A DNA stretch of 64,000 nucleotides from assembly GCF_005503555.1 (NCBI RefSeq), contig NZ_SCNG01000002.1:124001-188000 (forward strand), read 5' to 3'. This stretch comes from Rudaea sp. 3F27F6. GTDB lineage: Bacteria > Pseudomonadota > Gammaproteobacteria > Xanthomonadales > Rhodanobacteraceae. Both the position numbers and the translations under genes were made by a program. The notes under the pieces were generated by a model. That model had not been told where the DNA came from and ran no database searches. It was given only the letters and a program-made list of their open reading frames with translations. Position 1 is the stretch's first letter. The number at the start of each line of letters is the position of its first letter. Below are positions 18,093-26,234 of the stretch, piece by piece.

Positions 18093-19148
18093 ATGAAGCA
18101 TCGTCTCACCCTGGGTCTGCTCGGCCTCGCCTGCCTGCAGACCGTCGTCGCCGCGGAAGCACCCCGCGGCAAACTCGTGCCGCCCGAGCGCGGATCGATC
18201 CCGGTGGCCTTCGTGCTCAGCGAAGGCGCGGTCATGATCGACTTCGCCGGCCCGTGGGAAGTGTTCCAGGACACGATGGTGCCCGCGCGCGGCAGCGCGA
18301 TGGCCGACCAGCACGTGTTCACGACCTATGTCGTGTCCGACACGAAAAAGCCGCTGCACACGTCCGGCGGCATGACGGTGACGCCCGACTACACCTTCGA
18401 CGACGCGCCCGCGCCGAAGATCGTCGTCGTGCCGGCACAGCAAGGCAGTTCCGCGAAGATGCTCGAATGGCTGCGCAAGGCGGCCGGACAAAGCGATGTG
18501 GTCATGTCGGTGTGCACCGGCGCGTTCAAGCTCGCCGAGGCCGGCCTGCTCGAAGGCAAGGATGCGACCACGCATCACGGCTCTTACGTGCACTTCCAGC
18601 ATCAGTTTCCTCAAGTGCACCTCGTGCGCGATCGCCGTTACGTGCAGAGCGATGCAGTGCTCTACACCGCGGGCGGCTTGTCGTCCGGCATCGATCTGGC
18701 CCTGCATATCGTCGACGGCTATTTCGGCCACGATGTGGCGGCGATGACCGCGCGGCAGATGGAATATGAAGGCCGCGGCTGGAGTGGCGGCGGCGCCTCG
18801 GCGGTGCGCTATTCCGAGCCCGTCGCGGTGACCTCGCCGGCCGACTCCTATCACAGCGGCACGTTCGGCAACTGGCGCGGTGAACTGGCGAGTCCCAATG
18901 GCGCCCTGCGCATCCGACTGCACCTGTGGCCGGCCGCTGCCGGTGCAGCGGCGACGATCGACAGTATCGACGACGACACCTACGGCTTGCACATCGACAC
19001 GGTAAAGATCGACGGCGCGAACCTGCATTTCGAAATCACCGGCATCGGCGGTGTGTACGAGGGAAAAATCGATGCGAGCCGCGGCGCGATCGAAGGCACC
19101 TGGACGCAGAACGGCAAGCCGATGGCATTGAAGTTCAAGCGGTCATGA
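18093..19148 (+). CDS. Exported DJ-1/PfpI-family protein with C-terminal extension
   Basis: 351 aa. Signal peptide at 1-21 (cleavage near VVAAEA). Residues about 35-225 are a class I glutamine-amidotransferase-like DJ-1/PfpI domain, with the nucleophile-elbow Cys141 in MSVCTGAFKLAEAGLL and the helper HHGSYVHFQHQFP. About 100 extra C-terminal residues (from NWRGELASPNG) form a beta-rich domain with no family recognised. A GAGGA ribosome site precedes ATG 18093. An exported DJ-1-like protein is unusual because most are cytoplasmic regulators or hydratases. Enzymatic role unknown. Confidence 0.85.
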   Translation: MKHRLTLGLLGLACLQTVVAAEAPRGKLVPPERGSIPVAFVLSEGAVMIDFAGPWEVFQDTMVPARGSAMADQHVFTTYVVSDTKKPLHTSGGMTVTPDYTFDDAPAPKIVVVPAQQGSSAKMLEWLRKAAGQSDVVMSVCTGAFKLAEAGLLEGKDATTHHGSYVHFQHQFPQVHLVRDRRYVQSDAVLYTAGGLSSGIDLALHIVDGYFGHDVAAMTARQMEYEGRGWSGGGASAVRYSEPVAVTSPADSYHSGTFGNWRGELASPNGALRIRLHLWPAAAGAAATIDSIDDDTYGLHIDTVKIDGANLHFEITGIGGVYEGKIDASRGAIEGTWTQNGKPMALKFKRS

Positions 19149-19161
19149 AGCGGCCGGCGTT

Positions 19162-19201
19162 TTCCATGCCTGCGAATGCTCGCGCAGCCGCGGGCATGGA
19201 A
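19162..19201. terminator. Hairpin between convergent DJ-1-like and fimbrial genes
   Basis: TTCCATGCC (19162-19170) pairs perfectly with GGCATGGAA (19193-19201) in the 61 bp between two convergent stop codons, with further GC pairing outside the stem. No clear T-run. Likely transcription stop for one or both strands. Confidence 0.5.
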
Positions 19202-19209
19202 GGCGCCGC

Positions 19210-20232
19210 TCAATACGTGACCGTGACCGTAATCTTGTCGGAATAGCTGCCCGCCGCGAGCTTGCTCTGCGGCAACACTTGCCCGTACACGGTCAAGGAC
19301 TGGGCGGCACCCGTGCCGGTTCCCGTCTGCGTGTCGGTATTGAGCGTGTTGCCCCAGCGCTGGCTGCGGGCGCTGTCGCGGTAGAGTTCATAGGTAACCG
19401 TGCCGGTGCCGAGAATCATGCGCCGCGTCGTGCCCACGGCATGCAGGCCGTTGTCGAGGCCGACCTGCCACGCGGTGCGATAGATACAATTCATCGTGAT
19501 CGTCGAATTCACATTGAGGTTGCCAGAGAAATTGCTCGCGACCGAGCCGAAGCCCAGGTTGCTCGCGCCGGTCAGCGTGCAGCTCGGCTGCACCGGCGCG
19601 CTGACCGTGAAAGGAAACGTGCCGGTGCCGTTGCCGGTCGAGCCATTGGTACAGGTCGTCGGAAACGTGCCAAGGCTCAACAACACTTCGTTGTACGCAT
19701 AAGTGAGCTGGGTGTTCGCCGCATTGAACTGGCTTTGGTAGGTACCCGCACCGAGCGCGGCCTGCGCGGCCGGGACCAAGCCGTAGACCGTCAGCGAACC
19801 GCTCTGCGAGGTGCCGCTCGCAAGGATCGTGAAATTCATCGTCGCCTGCGGCACGCTGTAACTGGAGCCGGTGCCGCCCCAGATATTGCTGCGTCCGCTG
19901 TCGCTGTACATTTGAAAATTCATCACGTCGCCGGCCGCGTCGGTCATCGTGCGCGGCGAATAGCCGGTGCCCGCGGAGCCGGTGCCGATGCTGAAGCAAA
20001 GGCGGATATAGTCACCGAACAAGGCGCTCAGCAGTCCCGTGTACGTGCAACTGTAGTTCAATGTCGCCGTGGCCTGTACCGCAGCGCCGTTCGGCACGAC
20101 GGCACCGAATGCAAGATTGGTCATCGTCGCGCTGCACACCGTCGTCGCACGCGCAGGCGGACAGGCGAGCAGCGCAGCGAAGCCGAGCAATATCGCCGCT
20201 GCGATGCGCAGATATTTTCCCGAACGGCTCAT
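19210..20232 (-). CDS. Two-domain spore coat U-type fimbrial protein, probable tip/adhesin
   Basis: 340 aa. Signal peptide MSRSGKYLRIAAAILLGFAA with cleavage near ARATT. Two tandem SCPU domains follow: residues about 30-175, with Cys at the start and the motif SLTVYGLVPA, and about 200-340, with PSCTLTGASNLGFGSV and the ending KITVTVTY. ATG 20232 overlaps the usher stop (ATGA), making this the last gene of the fimbrial operon. The double domain suggests a tip or adhesin subunit, in contrast to the single-domain first gene (inference from operon order and size). Confidence 0.88.
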   Translation of the reverse strand: MSRSGKYLRIAAAILLGFAALLACPPARATTVCSATMTNLAFGAVVPNGAAVQATATLNYSCTYTGLLSALFGDYIRLCFSIGTGSAGTGYSPRTMTDAAGDVMNFQMYSDSGRSNIWGGTGSSYSVPQATMNFTILASGTSQSGSLTVYGLVPAAQAALGAGTYQSQFNAANTQLTYAYNEVLLSLGTFPTTCTNGSTGNGTGTFPFTVSAPVQPSCTLTGASNLGFGSVASNFSGNLNVNSTITMNCIYRTAWQVGLDNGLHAVGTTRRMILGTGTVTYELYRDSARSQRWGNTLNTDTQTGTGTGAAQSLTVYGQVLPQSKLAAGSYSDKITVTVTY

Positions 20233-22604
20233 CGTGTCTCCTTCGCGCACGCCAACGGACCGAGCCGCGGCACCGTGCCGGCAGCGACGGCGGGATAATC
20301 GAAACTGACGCGGCACACACCCTGGTCGGTGCGCACGCGTACGACGTTGTGGTCCTGCAGATTTTCCAGATAAACCTCGCCGTCGAATCCAACCGGCGTC
20401 TCCGCGGCTGCGCCTTCGAGCCGCGCACGGCTGCCGAGCGCGATCGGCCGCTGCTGCGCATCGTGCAGGATCAGCAGCGCCGCACGCATGCGGCGCAGGC
20501 CGAACTCGACCACGGCGCCGGCACGATCGCGCGGCGTGGCGACCATCGCGACCTGGTCGACCTGGATGCCGGCCGGCAGGCCGAGCGGATCGATGCCGAT
20601 CTGATTGCGCTGGTAGGCATTCAGCGGCGTGACCAGGAGCAGACCGTCCGCGCCGGTCTGGCCGATCGTGCGGTTTTCCAGCGTCACCGGCACGTTGCCG
20701 ATGCCGCCCGTCGATACGAGCGCGAACGCATCGTCGACCTCGCGCGCAAGGAAGCCGTGCCCGCCGATAAACACCGCCGAGCCGATCGCCTCGACGTAAG
20801 CGTAGCGGCTGTCGCCGAACGCCGAGATGCCGGTGCGTATCCTGCCGTGGTCGCCGAGCCAGTCGGCCTCGGCCGCGCCGCCGTTCTGACCGTCGCCCTG
20901 GCGCACGTCGACGCGCCAGCCGAAGCCGCCGTCTCCGGGCAAGCTGCGCCCCGCTTCGAGCACGCTCGACGTCTGGCCGCCGTCGCGCTGCACAGCTGCG
21001 GTGAAACTGAGCCGGTCGGCCGGCGTGTAGGTCACGCTCGCAAAAATCGCATTGGCCTTGGTCTTGCCGAGATCGCGATTGACGCTCACGTTCGCCGCCC
21101 AGCGCCCGCTGAACGTTTGCGACCAGAACAGTCCGGCGTAGCGCGTGAGCGGCTGCCCCGGATACTGCTGGCGCAGGAAATTGACGCCGAGATTGCCGAC
21201 CGCGGGTACGGTGATGCCGGCGAACGCCGTGTCGACGATCCGCGCAGGCGGCGGCCCATAGAACGAAGCCACGTCGCGATAATCGCCCGAAGTGCGCATC
21301 GACGTGAGCGAGGCGTTGAACCAGCTTCCGGCCCACGCATAGCTCCAACTGCGCAGCGCACCGCCGTCGCCGTGTCCGTCGCTGCGCGCATAGGCGAGCG
21401 AGAGCACGCCGCCGCGCGTGCCGAGCAGCCAGTTGCCACCGACGCCGGCATTGCTCAGGCCTTCGATGGCTTCGGCGTGCGTTTCCACGGTAAACGCATT
21501 GCTCACACCGTAGCGCCAGGTTGCGCTCGCCATCGGGCGCGAGGCGTAGTCGAACGAAGCGACGCCGTAGCGTTCGCGCACCGGGCCCAATTCCACCGAC
21601 CAGTCCGCAAGTCCGGCCTGGAGCAAACGGTTCGTCGCGTAGAGCGACAGATTGATCACGCTGCTGCGGCCTAACGCGTCGGTGAGCACGACCTGCGCAC
21701 TGCCGGCACCGTTGATGGTCGGCACGGTGTTGAGTTGGAACGGCCCCGCGGGCACATTGCCGCTGTATTGCTTGACGCCGTTGATGTACAGGTCGACCGC
21801 CGACGGCAGCGTCGCCTCGCCGAGAAACTGCGCGAGCGGCGTGGTCACGCGATACGGCTGCAGGGAAAAATCGGTGCCGATGGCGATGCCGCCGAAACGC
21901 GTGGCGCGCGTCCACGGCAACGCCTGCGTGATCGCATCGCCGAAGTTCAAGCGCAGCATGCTGTCAGGAAAGGCGAACTGCCAGCGCGTGTCGAGACGCA
22001 CCGAGCTCGCCGACCAGCCTTCGCCGGGACGTTCGACGTAGCGCAGGATCTGGCTGTCGTCGAGCACGCCCGCGCCGATGCCGAACACGCGCGCCTGCAG
22101 ATTCGCGGCGAGGTTGCCGATGCCGTCGCCGCGCGCCGCGTAGATGTCGTAGTCGACCAGCATGCCGGGCGCGGCCGGCGCCACCGGCGCGGGTTGCATG
22201 TCCTGCGTGCTCAATCGCGTCGTCGGCGCGGCAAGCATGCCCACCGGCACGATCAACGCGAGCCGCTGCGCCAGCTTGTCGTAGTTCACGCTGGCGCCGG
22301 GCAGCGCCGCGAGCCGCAGCGGATCGCCGCTCTGCTGCGGCGGCAAAATACCGAGGCGGCGCAATGTCGCCGCGCGCACGTAAAGCTCGCCGCCGCGTTC
22401 GTCGAAATGCGCGATGCGCCCGGTCGCCGCGGCGTTCACCGTCACTTCGAGGTAGACGCTGGTGCCGCGCACCCAGTCTTTGCCTTCGGTCAGCACGGCA
22501 TCGTCGCCCTCGCCCGCCGCGACGCGCGCAGCCACGGCGAACAGCAGGGCCAGACTACGGCCTGCCCGCGCCCAGCGACGCCACCTTGCGCTCGCGCGGC
22601 TCAC
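20229..22604 (-). CDS. Fimbrial outer-membrane usher (FimD/PapC type)
   Basis: 791 aa from GTG 22604, preceded by GAGGA at 6 nt and followed by a signal-like SRASARWRRWARAGRSLALL. It overlaps the chaperone 3' end by 50 bp. Usher hallmarks include LPSAVDLYINGVKQYSGNVP near residue 240 and GPFQLNTVPTINGAG, a long beta-barrel, and the C-terminal GFDGEVYLENL plug-like domain ending in VCRVSFDYP. It exports SCPU-type subunits and assembles them at the surface. Belongs to the SCPU-associated ushers, not classical type 1 fimbriae. Confidence 0.92.
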   Translation of the reverse strand: MSRASARWRRWARAGRSLALLFAVAARVAAGEGDDAVLTEGKDWVRGTSVYLEVTVNAAATGRIAHFDERGGELYVRAATLRRLGILPPQQSGDPLRLAALPGASVNYDKLAQRLALIVPVGMLAAPTTRLSTQDMQPAPVAPAAPGMLVDYDIYAARGDGIGNLAANLQARVFGIGAGVLDDSQILRYVERPGEGWSASSVRLDTRWQFAFPDSMLRLNFGDAITQALPWTRATRFGGIAIGTDFSLQPYRVTTPLAQFLGEATLPSAVDLYINGVKQYSGNVPAGPFQLNTVPTINGAGSAQVVLTDALGRSSVINLSLYATNRLLQAGLADWSVELGPVRERYGVASFDYASRPMASATWRYGVSNAFTVETHAEAIEGLSNAGVGGNWLLGTRGGVLSLAYARSDGHGDGGALRSWSYAWAGSWFNASLTSMRTSGDYRDVASFYGPPPARIVDTAFAGITVPAVGNLGVNFLRQQYPGQPLTRYAGLFWSQTFSGRWAANVSVNRDLGKTKANAIFASVTYTPADRLSFTAAVQRDGGQTSSVLEAGRSLPGDGGFGWRVDVRQGDGQNGGAAEADWLGDHGRIRTGISAFGDSRYAYVEAIGSAVFIGGHGFLAREVDDAFALVSTGGIGNVPVTLENRTIGQTGADGLLLVTPLNAYQRNQIGIDPLGLPAGIQVDQVAMVATPRDRAGAVVEFGLRRMRAALLILHDAQQRPIALGSRARLEGAAAETPVGFDGEVYLENLQDHNVVRVRTDQGVCRVSFDYPAVAAGTVPRLGPLACAKETR

Positions 22605-23337
22605 CGTTGATCCTCGATTGCAGTTCCGCGCCGGCCAAGGTCGCGGCGTCCGTGCGCAATTCCCAATGCATCGTTTGTCCGGCGAGCACATAGCCGACGA
22701 GGCCGGGCGAAAGTTCGCGGCGCTCGCCGCGTGCGGAGACCAGCACCAGATTGCCGAGCTGCGCGTGCACGTAGCCGCGGTTGCTCACGACCAAGCGCGG
22801 CGGCGACACCGCATCGTCGACCTTGCCGTCGAGCTGCACCGCCGTAGGGTCCGCATTGGGCGGCGTAAGAAAAACCGGCACGGAATAGCGCAGCACGAAG
22901 CGCACCGCGCTGGCGTCTCCTGCAACCGCAGGTTTTTGCGGCGAGGGCGTCGGCTCGTCGATCGGCAGTTCATCGACCAGGATGCGGAAGGCGTCTTCAC
23001 GGCCCTGCGGCGCCGCACCGGAACGGATCACGCGCACGAACTGGCGCGCACCGACGGCCAGCTCGATGATCGGCGGACTGACGATCAACTCCTCGGACGG
23101 CGTCAACTCGTCCACGCCGCGCTGCTGCGACCAGTGGTAGACGCGGACTTGCGCGTGCAGCGGCTGCTCGCCCGTGTTCGACAACCACACGCCGACCGCG
23201 CTGCGATCCGCCGTCACGGTCAGCGACGTCGGCGTCACCTGCAATCCGGTTGCCACGGCGCTGCCGCACTGAAGCAGCAGCGCGATGAACACTCCGCGAA
23301 GACCGTGTGCGCCCAGGGATTTTCCTGGATCGATCAC
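22555..23337 (-). CDS. Periplasmic fimbrial chaperone (PapD-like)
   Basis: 260 aa with a signal peptide (residues 1-30, ending VATG). The first Ig-like domain contains TGLQVTPTSLTVTADRSAVG and the edge strand REDAFRILVDELP; the second contains RLVVSNRGYVHAQL. These are the PapD/FimC fold signatures that donate a strand to unfolded subunits. It sits 7 bp after the first SCPU subunit gene and overlaps the usher start, giving the order subunit - chaperone - usher - two-domain subunit typical of SCPU operons. Confidence 0.92.
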   Translation of the reverse strand: MIDPGKSLGAHGLRGVFIALLLQCGSAVATGLQVTPTSLTVTADRSAVGVWLSNTGEQPLHAQVRVYHWSQQRGVDELTPSEELIVSPPIIELAVGARQFVRVIRSGAAPQGREDAFRILVDELPIDEPTPSPQKPAVAGDASAVRFVLRYSVPVFLTPPNADPTAVQLDGKVDDAVSPPRLVVSNRGYVHAQLGNLVLVSARGERRELSPGLVGYVLAGQTMHWELRTDAATLAGAELQSRINGEPRERKVASLGAGRP

Positions 23338-23344
23338 GGCGGTC

Positions 23345-23848
23345 TTAATAGGAGACCGTTGCGGTGATGGTGTCGGTGTAGTTACCGGCCGGCGAATTCG
23401 CGCTGGCGACCAGGCCGTACACGGTCAGCGGCTGCGCAGCACCCGTTCCGGCTCCCGAGTAGACGTTGCCGCCGGCGCCCGTGGTGCTGCCCCAGACCTG
23501 GCTGTGCGCCGAGTCCTGATAGAGCTGGTAGCCGACCGTGCCGCTGCCGCCCTGCATCGCGCGCACCGGACCCGCGCCGCCGTGCAGGCCGTTGTCGAGC
23601 GCGATCGTGTACGGCGTCAGGCTGGTGCAATTGACCGTCAGCGTGCTCGTCGCGGGCACGTTGGTCGCCGTCGACGCCACACTGCCGAAGGCCATATTGG
23701 TCGTCGGGCCGGTATGGATGTCGCACGTGCTGGTCAGCGTGATGGTGACGTTGAACGTCGTGGTGTCGGTGCCGGCATAGGCACCTCCGGTGAGCGCAAG
23801 CGCGGCGCAGATCGCCGCGGTGCGCGCCGAAAACGTAACTCGTTTCAT
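23345..23848 (-). CDS. Spore coat U-type fimbrial subunit (single domain)
   Basis: 167 aa. Signal peptide MKRVTFSARTAAICAALAL with cleavage after AYA. One SCPU domain: TFNVTITLTSTCDIHTGP, NMAFGSV, YTIALDNGLHGG, and the C-terminal DTITATVSY donor-like strand. A purine-rich GGGGGAGG lies just upstream of ATG 23848. First gene of the operon and probably the major shaft subunit (inference). Related in sequence to both domains of the last gene of the operon. Confidence 0.9.
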   Translation of the reverse strand: MKRVTFSARTAAICAALALTGGAYAGTDTTTFNVTITLTSTCDIHTGPTTNMAFGSVASTATNVPATSTLTVNCTSLTPYTIALDNGLHGGAGPVRAMQGGSGTVGYQLYQDSAHSQVWGSTTGAGGNVYSGAGTGAAQPLTVYGLVASANSPAGNYTDTITATVSY

Positions 23849-24343
23849 AAGCCTCCCCCTGTTTAAAGAAAGGACCGTTGGCCGAGAATAACTCCACGAA
23901 TTATCCGATTGTGCGCGACCGATCACGAAAACAAACTTTTTACCCAGCCTCCTCGATAAAATAACGACGCTTAATAAATAGAGCCTAGAAAATTCAGACC
24001 GCCATTCATCTAAGCGGCCCGCAATCTGAGTATTACTTCGCAATACTCGATATTAGTCACGCTACACGCCGGGGAAATTCTCTCGAAGACCTGGCGTTCG
24101 CCGACGAGGCACCGGCCGGCAATTCGCCCTTGAATATCATTGCCCGGGCGCGATTTTTCGTCGCACCGTAGCGGGGCAACCGCGCGGCAGCCCGGGCAGT
24201 CCGCCGAGGCCGCCCGCATCAGCCGGCAGATTCTCTGCCTCGCAATGCGCGGTCAAGCCGCGGAGTTGCTGTATTGCGGCCGGCACCGAAAACGGCGCCG
24301 CTTATTTCCTTGGAAGACCGCAACCAACGCGGCGGTCCGTCGC
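23849..24343. other. Intergenic region upstream of fimbrial operon
   Basis: 495 bp between the start of the fimbrial operon (leftward) and the stop of the HD-domain gene. Bases about 23930-24000 are noticeably AT-richer (TTAATAAATAGAGCC) and are the likely promoter or control region of the fimbrial operon. No gene or strong palindrome was recognised. Confidence 0.5.
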
Positions 24344-24985
24344 TCAACTTCTCCATGCCGACTCGCGAATAACGCTGCAGAAATTTCCGCGGTGGAAATG
24401 CGGCTCCTTGTCGGCAATGACATCGGCCTTGACGTTGCCGAACGTGGTTTCGGGTTTGTGTTTGATCCCGTCGTAGAACGCCTCGATGATGTCTTCCTTG
24501 AATCTCGCGCTGCGCGGATGGGCCTGCACTACCGCCTCGCGATCGGCATCGGCAAACGTCGCGTAGCGGATGCCGAGCACGTCCATTTCGACGCCCACGG
24601 TCACGAGCGCAATTTCGGCTGCCATGAATTCGGGAATGCCCGGCGTCGTATGCAATGCGATCGCGGTCCAGACCTTTTCCACTTCGCGTTCGCCGATGCC
24701 GCGGCTGCGCAGAAACTCCGCGGCCGCATTCGCGCCATCGACTTCAAAGCGCTTTTCGCCGCTGCCATGCGCATGCGTCAGTCCCATGTCGTGGAACATG
24801 GCGCCCGCATAAAGCAGCTCGCGGTCGTATTCGAGCCCGCGATGCCGGCCCGCGAGCGCAGCCCAGTAGTAAACGCGGCTCGAATGATGAAACAGCAGCG
24901 GCGATTCGGTGTCGCGGATTAGCTCGGTAATTTCGCGCGCCAGCTGGCTGTCGGGAACGGCGATATCGCCTACGGTGAAGTGCAT
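24344..24985 (-). CDS. HD-domain phosphohydrolase-like protein
   Basis: 213 aa. Metal-binding HD-domain pattern: His33/His34 in LLFHHSSRVYYWA, His65-Asp66 in AGAMFHDMGLTHAHG, and a later Asp in DADREAVVQ. Overall layout resembles the HD proteins annotated as cyanamide-hydratase-like phosphohydrolases. AGGAG lies 6 nt before ATG 24985. Divergent from the GlxA-type AraC regulator 112 bp away, which may control it. Substrate unknown. Confidence 0.85.
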   Translation of the reverse strand: MHFTVGDIAVPDSQLAREITELIRDTESPLLFHHSSRVYYWAALAGRHRGLEYDRELLYAGAMFHDMGLTHAHGSGEKRFEVDGANAAAEFLRSRGIGEREVEKVWTAIALHTTPGIPEFMAAEIALVTVGVEMDVLGIRYATFADADREAVVQAHPRSARFKEDIIEAFYDGIKHKPETTFGNVKADVIADKEPHFHRGNFCSVIRESAWRS

Positions 24986-25096
24986 GATCGACTCCTGCTC
25001 GGTGAAAGTTGCAGCAAGTCTAGGAGCCGGCGTAGCATGTCCTCAATCGTCGCAATACGATAAATTGAGCCAAACGAGGATATTCCGGACTTCGCC

Positions 25097-26083
25097 ATGC
25101 CTACGTCGCGATATATCGGCCTGCTGGCCATCGAAGGCGCGCAGTTGCTCGACGTATCGGGCCCGCTCGACGTCTTTGCCGAGGCCAATGCGCAAGCCGG
25201 TGCCGAGATGTACCAGTTGAAGGTGATAGCCCACCGCCGCGGACCGCTGCGCGCGTCGTCGGGTGCGCGGCTGCTGCCCGACATCGTCATCGAAGACGAT
25301 CCGAAGGGCGTGCGTCTGCCCAAATTCCATACCCTGCTCGTCGCCGGCGCGCCGCATGCGGGCGACGCTTCCGCCGAACCGCCTCTGCTCGACTGGATTC
25401 GCCGCACGCTACCATCGGCGCGGCGTTTCGGCTCCGTATGCAGCGGCGCGTTTTTATTGGCCGACGCCGGCCTGCTCGATGGACGCCGCATCACGACTCA
25501 TTGGGCCGTCGCCGATGCGCTGACCGCGCGCTTCCCCAAAGTCATCGTCGATGTCGATGCAATCCACGTGCGCGACGGCAAATTACGCACCGCCGCGGGT
25601 GTCACCGCCGGAATGGATCTCGCGCTCGCCCTGGTCGAAGAAGATCTCGGCCGCGAGATCGCGCTCAAAGTCGCCGCCCAACTCGTGATGTTCTTCAAGC
25701 GACCCGGCGGCCAGGCGCAGTTCAAGCGCAGCGACGCGCCCGCAGCCGCGAATCGCTCGGCACTGCAGGAACTGCAGCGATGGGTCGCAGCGCATCCGGC
25801 GAAGCCGCACGATCTGCCGCGACTCGCAGCTCGCATCGGCGTCAGCACGCGCCATCTGTCGCGCCTGTTTCAACAGGAGGTCGGAGTCACCGCCGCCAGT
25901 TGGGTCGAAGCGGCAAGGGTTTCCGCAGCACGCCTCTTGCTCGAAGAAGGACATCAGGCCCCGAAGCGCGTGGCCGCGCAATGCGGCTTCTCGGGCGTCG
26001 ACACGATGCGTCGAGCATTTATGCGCGTCGTCGGCATCACGCCCGCGGAATATCGCAAACGGCACGCGGCGGAACTTGTCTAG
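25097..26083 (+). CDS. GlxA-family AraC transcriptional regulator with DJ-1/PfpI-like domain
   Basis: 328 aa. Residues about 1-190 form a class I glutamine-amidotransferase-like domain, with the elbow FGSVCSGAFLLADAGLLDG, used here for ligand sensing. About 225-328 are a two-helix-turn-helix AraC domain (LAARIGVSTRHLSRLFQQE; VAAQCGFSGVDTMRRAF; GITPAEYRKR). GlxA-type regulators commonly control the divergent gene, here the HD-domain protein (inference). Confidence 0.93.
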   Translation: MPTSRYIGLLAIEGAQLLDVSGPLDVFAEANAQAGAEMYQLKVIAHRRGPLRASSGARLLPDIVIEDDPKGVRLPKFHTLLVAGAPHAGDASAEPPLLDWIRRTLPSARRFGSVCSGAFLLADAGLLDGRRITTHWAVADALTARFPKVIVDVDAIHVRDGKLRTAAGVTAGMDLALALVEEDLGREIALKVAAQLVMFFKRPGGQAQFKRSDAPAAANRSALQELQRWVAAHPAKPHDLPRLAARIGVSTRHLSRLFQQEVGVTAASWVEAARVSAARLLLEEGHQAPKRVAAQCGFSGVDTMRRAFMRVVGITPAEYRKRHAAELV

Positions 26084-26234
26084 CACCGACACCTTGCACA
26101 AACGTCAGCCACGCAGCACCTAAAGCCGCGCTCTGGCCTGTCGAGATCTCCTCAACGCAGGCAAGATGCGTCAGTCCCCTTTTGAGAACGCTGCACGCAA
26201 CTCGGTTCCGCTTACTGCGAAAAATCAGTTTCGC

